Shown here one piece after another: positions 17,815-27,949 of a DNA stretch of 64,000 bases. Made by a program: the position numbers and the translations under genes. Positions within the stretch are counted from its first letter, which is position 1; each line of letters starts with the position of its first letter. The notes under the pieces were generated by a model. It ran no database searches. It was not told the origin of the DNA and saw nothing but the letters and a program-made list of their open reading frames with translations. The stretch spans positions 62,001-126,000 of the forward strand of contig NZ_JTEO01000002.1 in NCBI RefSeq assembly GCF_024500045.1. Reading direction: 5' to 3'. The DNA comes from Methanolobus chelungpuianus (GTDB lineage: Archaea > Halobacteriota > Methanosarcinia > Methanosarcinales > Methanosarcinaceae).

Positions 17815-18602
17815 TCAAAGTAGCAGTCACAGGCGCTTCAGGAAAGATGGGCAAGCTCATTCTTTCCAATATCCTCAGATTTGAGGATCTTAAGCTTTCA
17901 GCAGCTTTTGACTTGGTCAATATAGGAATGGACGTGGGAGAGGTTGCCCAGCTAGGCACACTGAACGTCCCGATCTCCGATATAAAGGACCTGGAATCCG
18001 TACTGAAGTCTTCAGGCACGGACGTACTGATCGATTTCACAATCGCCCAGGCAACCATCGTCAATGCTCCAAGGGCTGCAGCATGCGGTGTCAGTCTTGT
18101 CATCGGTACCACCGGTCTGAGCGATGAGCAGAAAGCAACCATAAACGATGCAATCCTGAAGAACAATGTTGCAGGCATCATATCTCCCAACTACTCTGTA
18201 GGTGTCAGTGTCTTCTTCCGGATATTGAAGGAGGCAGCCAAGTATCTGGGGGAGATGGATGTGGAGATCATCGAAGCCCATCACAACCAGAAAAAAGACG
18301 CTCCAAGCGGCACTGCGCTCAAGGCTGCTGACGTTATCAGCGAGGTCCTTGGCGGCAGGGAATATGTTTACGGCCGCGAGGGAATAGCCCCAAGAGGCAG
18401 GGAAATAGGTATTCATGCCGTGCGCGGCGGGGATATCGTGGGTGACCACACAGTGCTTTTCGCAGGCGATGGCGAGAGGATCGAGATAAAACACCAGGCT
18501 CATTCCCGTCAGGCTTTTGCAGGCGGTGCGGTGAAAGCGGCTCTCTGGATAGGCAGTGCGAAACCCGGTGTCTATACCATGGAAGACATCCTCGGATTGT
18601 AA
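17811..18602 (+). CDS. dapB: 4-hydroxy-tetrahydrodipicolinate reductase
   Basis: NAD(P)H-dependent second step after DapA. It has 263 residues, with the Rossmann motif VAVTGASGKMGK at the N-terminus, VLIDFTIAQAT, IGTTGLSDEQ, and the catalytic EAHHNQKKDAPSGTALK. The ATG at 17811 overlaps the dapA stop by 4 bases. T-rich sequence just after the stop (about 18610-18626) could end the transcript. Confidence 0.97.
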   Translation: MIKVAVTGASGKMGKLILSNILRFEDLKLSAAFDLVNIGMDVGEVAQLGTLNVPISDIKDLESVLKSSGTDVLIDFTIAQATIVNAPRAAACGVSLVIGTTGLSDEQKATINDAILKNNVAGIISPNYSVGVSVFFRILKEAAKYLGEMDVEIIEAHHNQKKDAPSGTALKAADVISEVLGGREYVYGREGIAPRGREIGIHAVRGGDIVGDHTVLFAGDGERIEIKHQAHSRQAFAGGAVKAALWIGSAKPGVYTMEDILGL

Positions 18603-18841
18603 AAGCCGGTTTTCTTTCCTTTTTTGCTGTCTGACAAGTGTGTTTAAAAACAACGCACTTTATATTCATCTTTTATTAATATAGTTATTATATATTCTCA
18701 TAAATGCTTACAAACCATAGCATTTTGCATAGATTAAAATTATATATTTAGTATTATATATAGCCTCATGTAGAAGCTGACTCCACATCAGACTCTGCCT
18801 ATATTGATACCTCCAAATCCTGTTTCTATTTATTTTATCAA
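18603..18841. other. AT-rich intergenic region between convergent dapB and pyrI
   Basis: About 240 bases of very AT-rich DNA. It holds the T-rich tail after dapB and no convincing gene or hairpin. Confidence 0.5.
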
Positions 18842-19306
18842 TTACAGCAAGTGTTTTGCAATATCCTCGGAGATTGACCTTCCGCAATATGTGCATCTCA
18901 GTCTCAGGCTCTCCTCTACAGAAACATCGAACTTGGAAGTAACCGGCTCATTGCTGTTCGATATGCAATTTGGGTTCACGCATCTGACAACACCTTCCAC
19001 AAAGGTCGGGATATGCACTTTCTTTTTCTGGGAAACATTGAAGTTGCGGATGATGTTGATAGTGGCATTGGGTGCTATCAGGGCTATCTTGTCCACTTCA
19101 CGGACGTTCAGCTCCCTGTTCTCTATCTTGACAACGTCCTTGATGCCGAACTTACCGGGCGAGTTCAGGAGCACGCTCACAACACCCTGTGAGGAGTCCG
19201 GGATGCCAAGGATCTTTAGCACATTGAGGGCCTGGCCCGCATTAATGTGATCTATCACAGTGCCGTTCTCTATCCTCTTGACCCTTAGTTCCTGCTCTTC
19301 GTTCAT
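18842..19306 (-). CDS. pyrI: Aspartate carbamoyltransferase regulatory chain
   Basis: Regulatory, nucleotide-binding chain of aspartate transcarbamoylase. It has 154 residues from the ATG at 19306, with an N-terminal allosteric domain (VKRIENGTVIDHI, ALNVLKILGI) and the zinc domain with four cysteines, CVNPNC and CTYCGR. An open frame upstream runs inside pyrB, but the ATG overlapping the pyrB stop (ATGA) is the natural start. It is the second gene of the pyrBI operon. Confidence 0.97.
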   Translation of the reverse strand: MNEEQELRVKRIENGTVIDHINAGQALNVLKILGIPDSSQGVVSVLLNSPGKFGIKDVVKIENRELNVREVDKIALIAPNATINIIRNFNVSQKKKVHIPTFVEGVVRCVNPNCISNSNEPVTSKFDVSVEESLRLRCTYCGRSISEDIAKHLL

Positions 19307-20232
19307 ATCTCGATCGCCCCCAATACGAGTGCAAGCAGCGCCATCCTGACAGGCACTCCGTAGAAAGCCTGCTTGAAATAGCATGCATGTTGTGTTTCGT
19401 CCACTCCTGTGTCTATCTCGTTGACCCTGGGGAGCGGGTGCATTATCCTGAGTTCCGGCCTGGCATCTGTCAGCAGTTCCGGCGTGATTTTCAACCTGTT
19501 GGCTACCTTCTCGTACTCGGCGGGATCGGGGAACCTTTCTTTCTGGATGCGGGTCATATATATCACATCGACCTCGTTGATGGCATCCTCTATGGTATCA
19601 GTTTCTGTGACCTTTGCGCCCCTTTTCTCAAGGTCGCTTATTATCTCCTCGGGCATCCTGAGCTCCCTTGGTGATATCAGGGTGATCTCCGCACCGTAAA
19701 GGGATAGCGCATAGCACAGTGAGTGGACGGTCCTGCCGTATTTCAGGTCTCCTGCAAGCGCGATCTTGAGCCCCTCGAGGCGGCTTTCCCTCTTGATGGT
19801 GTACAGGTCGAGCAGGGTCTGGGTCGGATGGTGGCCTGCCCCGTCGCCTGCATTCAGTATGGGGATAGTGGAGAACTCTGCTGCAAGCTGTGCGGCTCCT
19901 TCCTTTGGATGCCTGAGCACAATAGCATCAGCATAACCGTCCACGACCCTTATTGTATCTGCAAGTGTCTCTCCCTTTGCGATAGAGCTGGCATCCACAG
20001 ATCCCAGGTTGAGCACATCCCCTCCCAGACGGTACATTGCCGTTTCAAAGGACATGCGTGTCCTTGTGCTGGGCTCAAAGAAAAGCACTGCCAGGATCTT
20101 GCCTGTGAGCAGGCCGGACCTCTGTTTGCCAAGAGCTATCGGCTCCATTCTTTCTGCTGTCTCCAGGATGCTGTCGATCATGTCCCTGGAGAACGATGTC
20201 ATTGAGATGATGTGGTGGCCCTTAAATTTCAT
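19303..20232 (-). CDS. pyrB: Aspartate carbamoyltransferase catalytic chain
   Basis: Makes carbamoyl-aspartate, the first committed step of pyrimidine synthesis. It has 309 residues: FFEPSTRTRMSFETA (carbamoyl phosphate site), ADAIVLRHPKEGAAQLAAE, NAGDGAGHHPTQTLLDLYTI, KYGRTVHSL and MHPLPRVNEID. It overlaps pyrI by 4 bases. A short imperfect hairpin (GGAACAC...GTGTAGTTCC, near 20275-20292) lies upstream, but no clear attenuator is seen. Confidence 0.97.
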   Translation of the reverse strand: MKFKGHHIISMTSFSRDMIDSILETAERMEPIALGKQRSGLLTGKILAVLFFEPSTRTRMSFETAMYRLGGDVLNLGSVDASSIAKGETLADTIRVVDGYADAIVLRHPKEGAAQLAAEFSTIPILNAGDGAGHHPTQTLLDLYTIKRESRLEGLKIALAGDLKYGRTVHSLCYALSLYGAEITLISPRELRMPEEIISDLEKRGAKVTETDTIEDAINEVDVIYMTRIQKERFPDPAEYEKVANRLKITPELLTDARPELRIMHPLPRVNEIDTGVDETQHACYFKQAFYGVPVRMALLALVLGAIEI

Positions 20233-20391
20233 CGGGTAATAAAGGAATTACATGAGATAAATGTTTACTGATGGGAACACTCCCGTGTAGTTCCAGAAGG
20301 GCCTTTCTTTTATCTTCCGGATTATTTACCAAGATTAGATTTATAGGTTCTAAAGTATTTACTAGTACAGAAAATAAATGAAGGTGATCTT

Positions 20392-21672
20392 ATCAGACCC
20401 ATAATCCAGGTTGCACTCGATCTCCTGGAAACTGACCGTGCCATCCGGATAGCCACAGAGGCTCTGGAAGGGGGCGCGGACTGGATAGAGGCAGGCACCC
20501 CTCTGATCAAAAGCGATGGAATGGATGCCATAAGAAGGCTCAAAACAGCATTCCCCGAAAGGACTCTGGTGGCCGACATGAAGATAGCCGACACCGGAGC
20601 CATGGAAGTGGAGATGGCGGCAAAAGCGGGTGCGGATATTGTGGTTGTTCTCGGAAGTGCTGATGATTCCACAGTACTTGAGGCTGTAAGGGCTGCAAAG
20701 AAATACGGTGTCAGGATCATGGCCGACCTGATCTCGTCACCGGAGCCCGTATCCCGTTCAAAGGAGCTTGAGCGGATGGGTGTTGACTACATAAACGTCC
20801 ATGCCGGTATCGATCAGCAGATGACTGGCCGTGACTCGCTCACCATTATGAAGGAAGTCGTGAAGGAGGTGAGTATCCCTGTTGCGGTTGCAGGAGGTCT
20901 TGATGCATCCTCGTGCGCATGGGCAGTGAATGCCGGCGCCAGGATAGTGATCGTGGGAGGCAACATCGTCCGCTCATCGGATGTGATCTCTTCTGCCAGG
21001 GCTGTAAGGACCAGCATTGATGCGCCTTGCAGTATATCTGACTCAGGAAAAAGCCGCAAGGATGAGATACGGGACATCTTCATGTCTGTCTCCACTCCTA
21101 ACATATCCGACGCCATGCATCGCAAGGGTGCCATGCAGGACATCTTTCCCATGCTGAGTGGAAAGAAAATGGTGGGTACCGCAGTCACGGTCCAGACCTT
21201 CAGAGGTGACTGGGCAAAGCCTGTTGAGGCTATTGATGTGGCTGGCAGGGGTGATGTCATAGTGATATACAACGGCAGCAGGCATATTGCTCCTTGGGGC
21301 GGCCTTGCCACCCAGAGCTGCCTGGGCAAGGGAATCGCGGGCGTGGTGGTTGACGGGGCCGTGCGGGACATTGACGATATCAGGAAAATGGACCTTCCCG
21401 TGTTTGCCACATGCCATGTCCCCAACGCAGGGGAACCCAAGGGTTTTGGCGAGATAAACTCTGAGATCGTATGCGGTAACCAGGCAGTAAGGCCCGGCGA
21501 CTATATTGTGGGAGACGACAACGGTGTCGTTGTCATCCCCCGGGAGCGCGCCTATGAGATAGCAAGGCGTGCAAAGGAAGTTGAAAAGACCGAGCAACGC
21601 CTGTCCGAGGAGATAAGGAGAGGAGCCACCTTATCCGAGGTCATGCAGCTGAAAAAATGGGAAAAACATTGA
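20392..21672 (+). CDS. Bifunctional 3-hexulose-6-phosphate synthase / RraA-like protein, no canonical start codon
   Basis: Fusion of a hexulose-phosphate synthase domain (residues about 1-210; [38 protein letters not shown]) with an RraA-type domain (about 230-426; [35 protein letters not shown]). In methanogens the first domain can supply pentose phosphates by the reverse ribulose monophosphate route. Coding similarity begins near 20392, but from the in-frame stop at 20344 to the first ATG at 20521 there is no ATG, GTG or TTG in frame. An ATC at 20392 has AAGGTGA 4 bases upstream. The ATG at 20378 is in another frame and stops after eight codons. Confidence 0.85.
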   Translation: MRPIIQVALDLLETDRAIRIATEALEGGADWIEAGTPLIKSDGMDAIRRLKTAFPERTLVADMKIADTGAMEVEMAAKAGADIVVVLGSADDSTVLEAVRAAKKYGVRIMADLISSPEPVSRSKELERMGVDYINVHAGIDQQMTGRDSLTIMKEVVKEVSIPVAVAGGLDASSCAWAVNAGARIVIVGGNIVRSSDVISSARAVRTSIDAPCSISDSGKSRKDEIRDIFMSVSTPNISDAMHRKGAMQDIFPMLSGKKMVGTAVTVQTFRGDWAKPVEAIDVAGRGDVIVIYNGSRHIAPWGGLATQSCLGKGIAGVVVDGAVRDIDDIRKMDLPVFATCHVPNAGEPKGFGEINSEIVCGNQAVRPGDYIVGDDNGVVVIPRERAYEIARRAKEVEKTEQRLSEEIRRGATLSEVMQLKKWEKH

Positions 21673-21700
21673 AAGACCTTGTAAAACGGAGATACCGCGA

Positions 21701-22462
21701 ATGATGGAACTGCTTAAAGTGCTTGCCTGCATGCCTTTTTTACTCTACGCCTGCTACTCCGACATAAAGAGCCGCAGGGTCGTGAACGAGGTATGGGTGG
21801 CGATGTTTGGTGTATGCTATGTGTTCATCCTCTACGACTTCATGACACTCGGGATGCCGTACCTTATCAGGAACTTGCTGACATTTGCGCTGATCTACCT
21901 TTTCGTGTACGTCCTCTTCTATTTCGGGGCCTTTGGTGGTGCCGACGCCAAGGCGCTCATGGTGATCTCGCTCATTGTGCCGACCTTCCCTGCTATCACC
22001 ATAGCCGGCGCCAGCCTGCCTATTCAGGGGACTCCCCTCTTCGACATTTTCGCATTCAGTGTCTTCGGTAACTCCATCATACTCACAGTAGTGGTTCCCA
22101 TAGGGCTTTTCATTTACAATCTACTCCATAACCCTCTGAGGGAATCGCTTAGAAAACCATTATACATGTTCATCGGCTACAGGACCTCTGTATCCGGACT
22201 TGGTAAAAGTCACATACGCATGATTGAATCCTACAAGGACACACCTAATGGCGTTAAGTTCAGCTTGGCAAGGTCCGGCACCGAGCTGACATCCGACGTT
22301 ATTGCCCAGCTCAGGGGACACGTCAGGGCAGGCAGGATGGAGGACAGCGTGTGGGTAACGCCGGGCCTTCCGTTCATGATACCAATTACTGCCGGATTCA
22401 TCACTGCGGTGGTGTTCGGGGACCTGATATTCTATCTGACCATACAGTTCCTGATGATGTGA
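21701..22462 (+). CDS. A24 family peptidase, preflagellin/prepilin peptidase type
   Basis: Membrane aspartyl protease that would cleave class III signal peptides of archaellins or pilins. It has 253 residues with about six membrane helices. The two catalytic aspartates are in YSDIKSRRV (Asp21) and FGGADAKAL (Asp82), the latter being the GxGD motif. A longer soluble-like part follows the sixth helix (about 145-215), then a final helix pair. No pilin gene is nearby. It starts 28 bases after the previous gene. Confidence 0.85.
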   Translation: MMELLKVLACMPFLLYACYSDIKSRRVVNEVWVAMFGVCYVFILYDFMTLGMPYLIRNLLTFALIYLFVYVLFYFGAFGGADAKALMVISLIVPTFPAITIAGASLPIQGTPLFDIFAFSVFGNSIILTVVVPIGLFIYNLLHNPLRESLRKPLYMFIGYRTSVSGLGKSHIRMIESYKDTPNGVKFSLARSGTELTSDVIAQLRGHVRAGRMEDSVWVTPGLPFMIPITAGFITAVVFGDLIFYLTIQFLMM

Positions 22463-22488
22463 ACAAGTTCGGGCCGCATGGATTGCGA

Positions 22489-24606
22489 TCAGGGTTCATT
22501 TTCCCTGTTCATCATCTCCGCCCACACTTCCCTTATCTCCTCTTCCGAGAAGGAATCTCCCAGCTTGGCTCTTGCCAGGATGACCATTTCCCTTTCAAGC
22601 CCGCTGATGGTCCTCAGGATGGTCTCGCGCTTTGATCCGGGTTTGCCGTCCCCCTTGTCCTTTGTCGGCATCTCCGGAGCCACGAGGTCCTGCATGGTCT
22701 TTTTCTTAAGTGGTGAATGGGCCTTTTCTTCTGGAGTCTTGGGAGAGCCACCGTTCTGCTCCTCGTAGTACTTGCTGATCTCCCTGAGGAAAATGTCCCC
22801 GTACTTTTTCAGCTTATACTCGCCCACGCCTGTTATCCTGAGCATCTCTTCCTTGGTGGAGGGCTTTTTTGCAGCCATCTGCTTGAGGCTTGTGTCCGCG
22901 AACACGATGTAGGGCGGGACATCCTGAAGCTCGGCCATTTCCTTCCTGAGGTTCTTGAGCCGCTCGAAAAGCTTGCTGTCACCGCTCTGCGCAGCTTTTC
23001 TGGGTGGGGCAGCTGGTGGCTTCATTGGCCTGACAGGTATGTCCGGCTCATATATCTCCTCGTCCTCCGGACCCTGCGTGTCAGGGAACTCCAGTGCAGC
23101 TGTCCTTGTGAGGGTTACAGTCCTCGAGCCCTGCATCACTTCCCTGCTGGCCCTGGTAAGTTTCAGAAGAGGGTACCTGCTACCCTCTACAGAGAATATG
23201 CCCTGCTGCACCATCTCCCGTGCGATGTCAAGCCATTCTGATCGGTGGAGGCGGCATCCGGAATTGTAAGTCTCGAGTTTCTCATGCTTCTTTTCCTTGA
23301 TCTTCTTCGTGTTGGCGCCGCACACCACATCGATAACATGGTTCATGCCGTAGCGTTCGCCAAGCTCGTCCACGCAGTTGATAAGCAGTTTTGCCTTATC
23401 GGTCCCGTCGACCTTCTCTTTGGGGCGCAGGCAGGCATCGCATCCTCCGCAGTTATCTGTTTCCAGTTCCTCGCCGAAGTATCTCAGGAGCGTCTTCCTG
23501 CGGCACGTAGTGCCCACGCAGTAGTTCACCATGTCCTGAAGCTGTTTCAGGGCAATGTCCCTTTCCTCTTTCTTTCCTTTCTGCTTGATGAAATACTCTA
23601 TGCGATACCTGTCGCCATGGCTGAAGAAAAGGATGCATTCGCATTCAAGCCCATCCCTGCCTCCCCTTCCGGTTTCCTGGTAGTATCCCTCCAGGTTCTT
23701 CGGAAGATCGTAGTGGATGACAAAGCGCACGTTGGGCTTATCGATACCCATGCCGAAGGCAATGGTGGCAACAATTATGTCTGCATCGTCCTTGATGAAG
23801 GCTTCCTGGTTGATCTCGCGCTGGGTATCGCTCAGCCCTGCGTGATAGGGTAGTGCGTTGAAGCCGTCCCTCCTGAGCTTTGCAGCGATGGTGTCCACGT
23901 TCTTGCGGCTCTGGCAGTAGATTATGCCGCTCCTTCCCCTGTTCTTCCTTAGGTACTGGAGCACCTGGTCATAGGTTTCCTTTTTTGGCCTTATCTCATA
24001 GAGGAGGTTATGCCGGTTGAAGCTTGCCACATAGGTCTTACAGCCTTTCAGTCCCAGCTGGGAGAGGGTATCCTCCCTGACCTTCGGGGTTGCTGTGGCC
24101 GTCAGGGCAATTATCGGGACCTTCGGGAACTTCTGCTTGAGCATGCTCAGCTTGCGGTACTCGGGTCTGAAATCGTGCCCCCATTCGGATATGCAGTGGC
24201 TCTCGTCAATTGCGAACAGGCTTATGTTCGCCTTCGCGATCAAAGCCAATGTGCTGGACATCGTAAGCCGCTCGGGTGCGACATAGAGTATCCTGATATC
24301 GTTCGAGACAATATCATCACAGACCCGCCTGGACTCGGTATAGCTCTGGGTGCTGTTAAGGAATGCCGCATTGATACCATTGGCCTTGAGGCTGTCCACC
24401 TGGTCCTTCATAAGGGATATCAGAGGCGATACAACAACGGTCAGTCCATCCAGAAGCAGCGCAGGCAATTGGTAACAAAGGGATTTCCCGCCTCCTGTGG
24501 GCATGAGAACGAAGGTATCCTTCCCGTCTAGCACGTCCTGGACTATTTCTTTCTGAAGGGGGCGGAACTCAGAATATCCGAAGTACTTCTGAAGGGTTTG
24601 ATACAT
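22489..24606 (-). CDS. recQ: RecQ-family ATP-dependent DNA helicase
   Basis: 3'-5' DNA helicase of 705 residues. Helicase core: MPTGGGKSLCYQLPALL (Walker A, near residue 37), SPLISLMKDQV, FAIDESHCISEWGHDFRPEY, GFGMGIDKPNVRFVIHYDLP and QETGRGGRDG. The RQC zinc site is CRRKTLLRYFGE followed by CGGCDAC. A Pro-rich linker (near 520) leads to an HRDC domain (LFERLKNLRKEMAE onward). The acidic C-terminus includes EEIREVWAEMMNRENEP. It is convergent with the peptidase gene, 26 bases apart. Confidence 0.96.
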   Translation of the reverse strand: MYQTLQKYFGYSEFRPLQKEIVQDVLDGKDTFVLMPTGGGKSLCYQLPALLLDGLTVVVSPLISLMKDQVDSLKANGINAAFLNSTQSYTESRRVCDDIVSNDIRILYVAPERLTMSSTLALIAKANISLFAIDESHCISEWGHDFRPEYRKLSMLKQKFPKVPIIALTATATPKVREDTLSQLGLKGCKTYVASFNRHNLLYEIRPKKETYDQVLQYLRKNRGRSGIIYCQSRKNVDTIAAKLRRDGFNALPYHAGLSDTQREINQEAFIKDDADIIVATIAFGMGIDKPNVRFVIHYDLPKNLEGYYQETGRGGRDGLECECILFFSHGDRYRIEYFIKQKGKKEERDIALKQLQDMVNYCVGTTCRRKTLLRYFGEELETDNCGGCDACLRPKEKVDGTDKAKLLINCVDELGERYGMNHVIDVVCGANTKKIKEKKHEKLETYNSGCRLHRSEWLDIAREMVQQGIFSVEGSRYPLLKLTRASREVMQGSRTVTLTRTAALEFPDTQGPEDEEIYEPDIPVRPMKPPAAPPRKAAQSGDSKLFERLKNLRKEMAELQDVPPYIVFADTSLKQMAAKKPSTKEEMLRITGVGEYKLKKYGDIFLREISKYYEEQNGGSPKTPEEKAHSPLKKKTMQDLVAPEMPTKDKGDGKPGSKRETILRTISGLEREMVILARAKLGDSFSEEEIREVWAEMMNRENEP

Positions 24607-24873
24607 TTTACGACCGCTGCTGTTTTGTTATTTGCCTGTTATCCAATCATTCGTTCATGCCTGTTCATGTCAGTCTGATGTTTATTTTGTTTGACCCCTA
24701 TGCTGCCGGCATATATAACTTGCTTGTAAGCGGAGTGTAAGTATTGACTGCGCATTAAGCATTAATAGCAGATGTCCGTTAAAGTGTCTTCAAAAAGGGA
24801 GCATTAATAAGCACAAACTTATATCCCTAGAGTAAAATCTGAGGAATAAATCCTATTTTCGGAGTTCACATTC

Positions 24874-25791
24874 ATGGTAAAAGTTGATAAATTCATTCCT
24901 AAGGCAATTGAAAAGATGCAGCAGCAGATCACTGACGGCAGGGCCATAATAGCCCTTTCCGGAGGTGTTGACAGCTCTGTATGTGCCGTCCTGGCCCACC
25001 GTGCCATAGGTGACAGGCTGACGCCTATCTATATAGACACGGGCCTTATGAGAAAAGGAGAGACAGAGCGGATAAAGGAAATATTCTGCGACATGAATCT
25101 CGTGGTCGTCGATGCCAAGGACCGCTTCCTTGGAGCCCTGAAGGGAATCACGGATCCCGAGGAGAAACGCAAGGCGGTAGGTGAGACTTTCATCCGCGTC
25201 TTCGAAACGGAAGCAAAGACACTGAAGGCCGATTACCTTATCCAGGGCACCATATACCCTGACAGGATAGAGTCGGAGGGAGGTATCAAGTCCCATCACA
25301 ACGTAGGCGGCCTTCCGTCCGTAATGGACTTCAAGGCAATAGTCGAGCCGGTTGAGGATCTGTACAAGGATGAGGTCCGTGAGGTCGCACGCGCTCTGGG
25401 CCTGCCCCATGAGATCTCCGAGAGGATGCCTTTCCCGGGCCCGGGACTGTCCGTCAGGATAGTAGGCGAGGTCACCGAGGAGCTTGTGAACATTGTCAGG
25501 GAGGCGAATGCAATAGTAGAGGACGAGCTTGTAGAGGCTTTCCATCCATGGCAGACCTTCGCAGCCATTATCGGCAAGGGTACCGGCGTCAAGGGTGATG
25601 TGAGGGTCCACGGCTGGATAGTTGCCGTAAGGGCTGTGGGTTCAAGGGACGGCATGACCGCAGAGGCGCTGGAGCTGCCCTGGCCTGTCCTGAACAGGAT
25701 CGAATCCCGCATATCGGCATCCCTGCCCACTGTTGCAAGGGTCGTTTATGATCTCACCCCCAAGCCACCGGCTACCATTGAGTTCGAGTAA
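24874..25791 (+). CDS. guaAB: GMP synthase, ATP pyrophosphatase subunit (subunit B)
   Basis: Adenylates XMP and aminates it with ammonia from subunit A. It has 305 residues: P-loop [15 protein letters not shown] (near residue 29), [21 protein letters not shown], and the C-terminal dimer domain with [10 protein letters not shown] and the end [13 protein letters not shown] lies 10 bases before the ATG, and TATA-like CTTATATCC is near 24818. Its stop overlaps the next start by one base (TAATG). Confidence 0.96.
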   Translation: MVKVDKFIPKAIEKMQQQITDGRAIIALSGGVDSSVCAVLAHRAIGDRLTPIYIDTGLMRKGETERIKEIFCDMNLVVVDAKDRFLGALKGITDPEEKRKAVGETFIRVFETEAKTLKADYLIQGTIYPDRIESEGGIKSHHNVGGLPSVMDFKAIVEPVEDLYKDEVREVARALGLPHEISERMPFPGPGLSVRIVGEVTEELVNIVREANAIVEDELVEAFHPWQTFAAIIGKGTGVKGDVRVHGWIVAVRAVGSRDGMTAEALELPWPVLNRIESRISASLPTVARVVYDLTPKPPATIEFE

Positions 25792-26843
25792 TGTCATCAG
25801 ATAAGTCACTCAATACCCTGGTCCTCGACATCAGGAACAGGCAGAAATCCAAGCCAGGGTCTCTTGATGAGCCCTGTGCAATGTGGACGGGGAGCGACCT
25901 GGTCGATGGGAAGAAGCTTGACACCCTTACCATAATCTTCAGGACATCAGGCTGCTGGTGGGGTAAGGCCGGGGGCTGCACCATGTGCGGCTACGTATAC
26001 GATAGTGCACAGGTCTCTCCCTCGGACGAGGATCTGTTCGCCCAGCTCGGGAAAGCCATGAGGAAGGCATCAGGCTTTGAAGAGTTCATGGTGAAGATAT
26101 TCACCTCCGGCAGCTTCCTGGATACCCGGGAGATACCCCTGGAAGTAAGACACAGGATACTGGGCGAGCTTGAAAGCGATTCAAGGGTCGTAAAAGTTCT
26201 GGTGGAGACCAGGCCGGAATTCGTCAGAGAGGAAACGATAGCCGATTGCCGCAACTCCATGAAAGGCAAGCCATTTGAGATAGCTGTGGGCCTGGAAACG
26301 ACTTCGGATATCATCCGCAAGCATTCCATTAACAAGGGTTTCACATTCGAGGACTTCAAAAGGGCGGCCACCATAGCCAGGAACAGCGGGGCCACAGTAA
26401 AGGCTTACCTTATGCTCAAGCCTCCTTTCATCTCAGAGAAAGAAGCCCTGGATGACATGGTCAACTCCATGAGGGAAGCTGCGGCATACGCTGACACTTT
26501 CTCCATCAACCTGTGCAATATACAGAACGGCACATTTGTGGAGAATCTCTGGCAGAAGGGCCAGTATCGCCCTCCGTGGCTCTGGAGTATTGTTGAGATA
26601 CTTAAGAAGGCCAAAGAGGAGTTCCCTGACAAGGTCATCACCTCCGATCCTGTCGGCGCAGGCTCCAGGCGCGGTCCGCATAACTGCAAGGAATGCAGCC
26701 GCGAGGTGGCGGATGCCATAAGGCTTTTCTCGCTGACCCAGGATGTGTCCTGTCTGGATGTGCCCCAATGCGACTGCATGAGCCTCTGGGAATCAGTGCT
26801 GGAACTGGATGGGCACACATTCGGTGCGCCTATAACAGACTGA
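25791..26843 (+). CDS. raSEA: Archaeosine synthase radical SAM enzyme RaSEA
   Basis: Radical SAM protein that, with ArcS, converts the lysine adduct of preQ0 in tRNA (position 15) to archaeosine. It has 350 residues. The cluster-binding cysteines are in RTSGCWWGKAGGCTMCGY (C-x7-C-x2-C), then IFTSGSFLDTREIP, VETRPEFV and AVGLETTSD. A cysteine-rich end (CKECSREVADAI, CLDVPQCDC) is seen. It overlaps guaAB by one base, so co-transcription is likely although the two functions are not obviously linked. Confidence 0.88.
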   Translation: MSSDKSLNTLVLDIRNRQKSKPGSLDEPCAMWTGSDLVDGKKLDTLTIIFRTSGCWWGKAGGCTMCGYVYDSAQVSPSDEDLFAQLGKAMRKASGFEEFMVKIFTSGSFLDTREIPLEVRHRILGELESDSRVVKVLVETRPEFVREETIADCRNSMKGKPFEIAVGLETTSDIIRKHSINKGFTFEDFKRAATIARNSGATVKAYLMLKPPFISEKEALDDMVNSMREAAAYADTFSINLCNIQNGTFVENLWQKGQYRPPWLWSIVEILKKAKEEFPDKVITSDPVGAGSRRGPHNCKECSREVADAIRLFSLTQDVSCLDVPQCDCMSLWESVLELDGHTFGAPITD

Positions 26844-26903
26844 CCCGAAGGAAAAAATATTGGGTGGACAGGCGGCAGGATATGTTCCTGCTCCTTTCCT
26901 TTC

Positions 26904-27788
26904 TCAGTCCTTGCAGACCATCGTGCCTATTCCGGAGTCAGTGAACAGCTCAAGCAGTACTGAATGCGAGACGCTGCCATCGATGATGTGCACGTTCTCA
27001 ACACCACTCTCGACTGCTGTGGCAGCACCCTTCATCTTGGGAATCATGCCGCCTGAGATGACGCCTTCCCTGATGAGCTGATCCACGCCATCAAGGGTAA
27101 CCCTTGAGATCCGGGAGGACTTATCACTGCGGTCCTTAAGTACCCCGGGCACGTCAGTCATCAGGATTAGCTTCTTGGCCCTGAGGGCTGCTGCGATATC
27201 GCCAGCGATAGTGTCGGCATTCAGGTTGAGGGCCTTGCCGTTGACATCCATGGCAATAGGGGATATTACCGGTATGTAGCCTTCCCTTGTGACAATGTTA
27301 AGGATCTCGGTGTTGATCACTTCGGTATCGCCCACCCATCCCAGATCGACCTCGTGCTCCACGTTCTCTATCATTACTTTCTGGAAGGGCTTTTTCTTGG
27401 CTATGATCATTTTTCCATCTTTTCCGGACAGGCCTATGCCCTTGCCACCATGCCTGCCTATGAGCGAAACGATTTCCGTGTTGATGTTGCCGACAAGCAC
27501 CATTCTTGCAATTTCCAGTGTCTCGTCATCGGTAATGCGCAGCCCGCCTACAAATTCGGGCTTCTTGCCCATGCGCTCCATCTTTTCGGTAATCTCCGGT
27601 CCTCCGCCATGAACAATGATAGGGTGGATCCCCACGAATCTCAGCAACACGATATCCTGCACGATGTCGCTCATCACCTGCGGGTTGACCATTGCATGCC
27701 CGCCGACCTTGATTACCATCACTGACCCGTAGAACTCCCTTATGTAAGGAAGAGCCTCTATCAGCACGTTCTCTCGTTTAAGTGTCAT
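26904..27788 (-). CDS. argB: Acetylglutamate kinase
   Basis: Phosphorylates N-acetylglutamate in arginine synthesis. It has 294 residues: VIKVGGHAM near residue 24, PIIVHGGGPEITEKMERMG, NINTEIVSLIGRHGGKGIGLSGKDG, LILMTDVPGVL and GMIPKMKGAATAVESGV. The length is normal. Another arginine-type enzyme, an N-acetyltransferase, occurs at 32789. Confidence 0.97.
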   Translation of the reverse strand: MTLKRENVLIEALPYIREFYGSVMVIKVGGHAMVNPQVMSDIVQDIVLLRFVGIHPIIVHGGGPEITEKMERMGKKPEFVGGLRITDDETLEIARMVLVGNINTEIVSLIGRHGGKGIGLSGKDGKMIIAKKKPFQKVMIENVEHEVDLGWVGDTEVINTEILNIVTREGYIPVISPIAMDVNGKALNLNADTIAGDIAAALRAKKLILMTDVPGVLKDRSDKSSRISRVTLDGVDQLIREGVISGGMIPKMKGAATAVESGVENVHIIDGSVSHSVLLELFTDSGIGTMVCKD

Positions 27789-27913
27789 ATTATTACCTGT
27801 GTATTACATGCACTGCTGCAGGATAGGAAACATTACTGTCCGGTATCCGTAAATGATATTAGAGATACTGAAACGATTTAAAACTTATTTAACAAAGCAC
27901 GTAAGGTGCCGCA

Positions 27914-27943
27914 GAAAAAAGGAAACCCATGGAAAATGGGTTT
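27914..27943 (-). terminator. Intrinsic-type terminator after the MC1 gene
   Basis: AAACCCAT (27923-27930) and ATGGGTTT (27936-27943) form a perfect 8-bp stem with a 5-base loop. On the minus strand the stem is followed after two bases by six T (27915-27920). It lies just downstream of the MC1 stop codon. Confidence 0.65.
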
Positions 27944-27949
27944 GGATGT

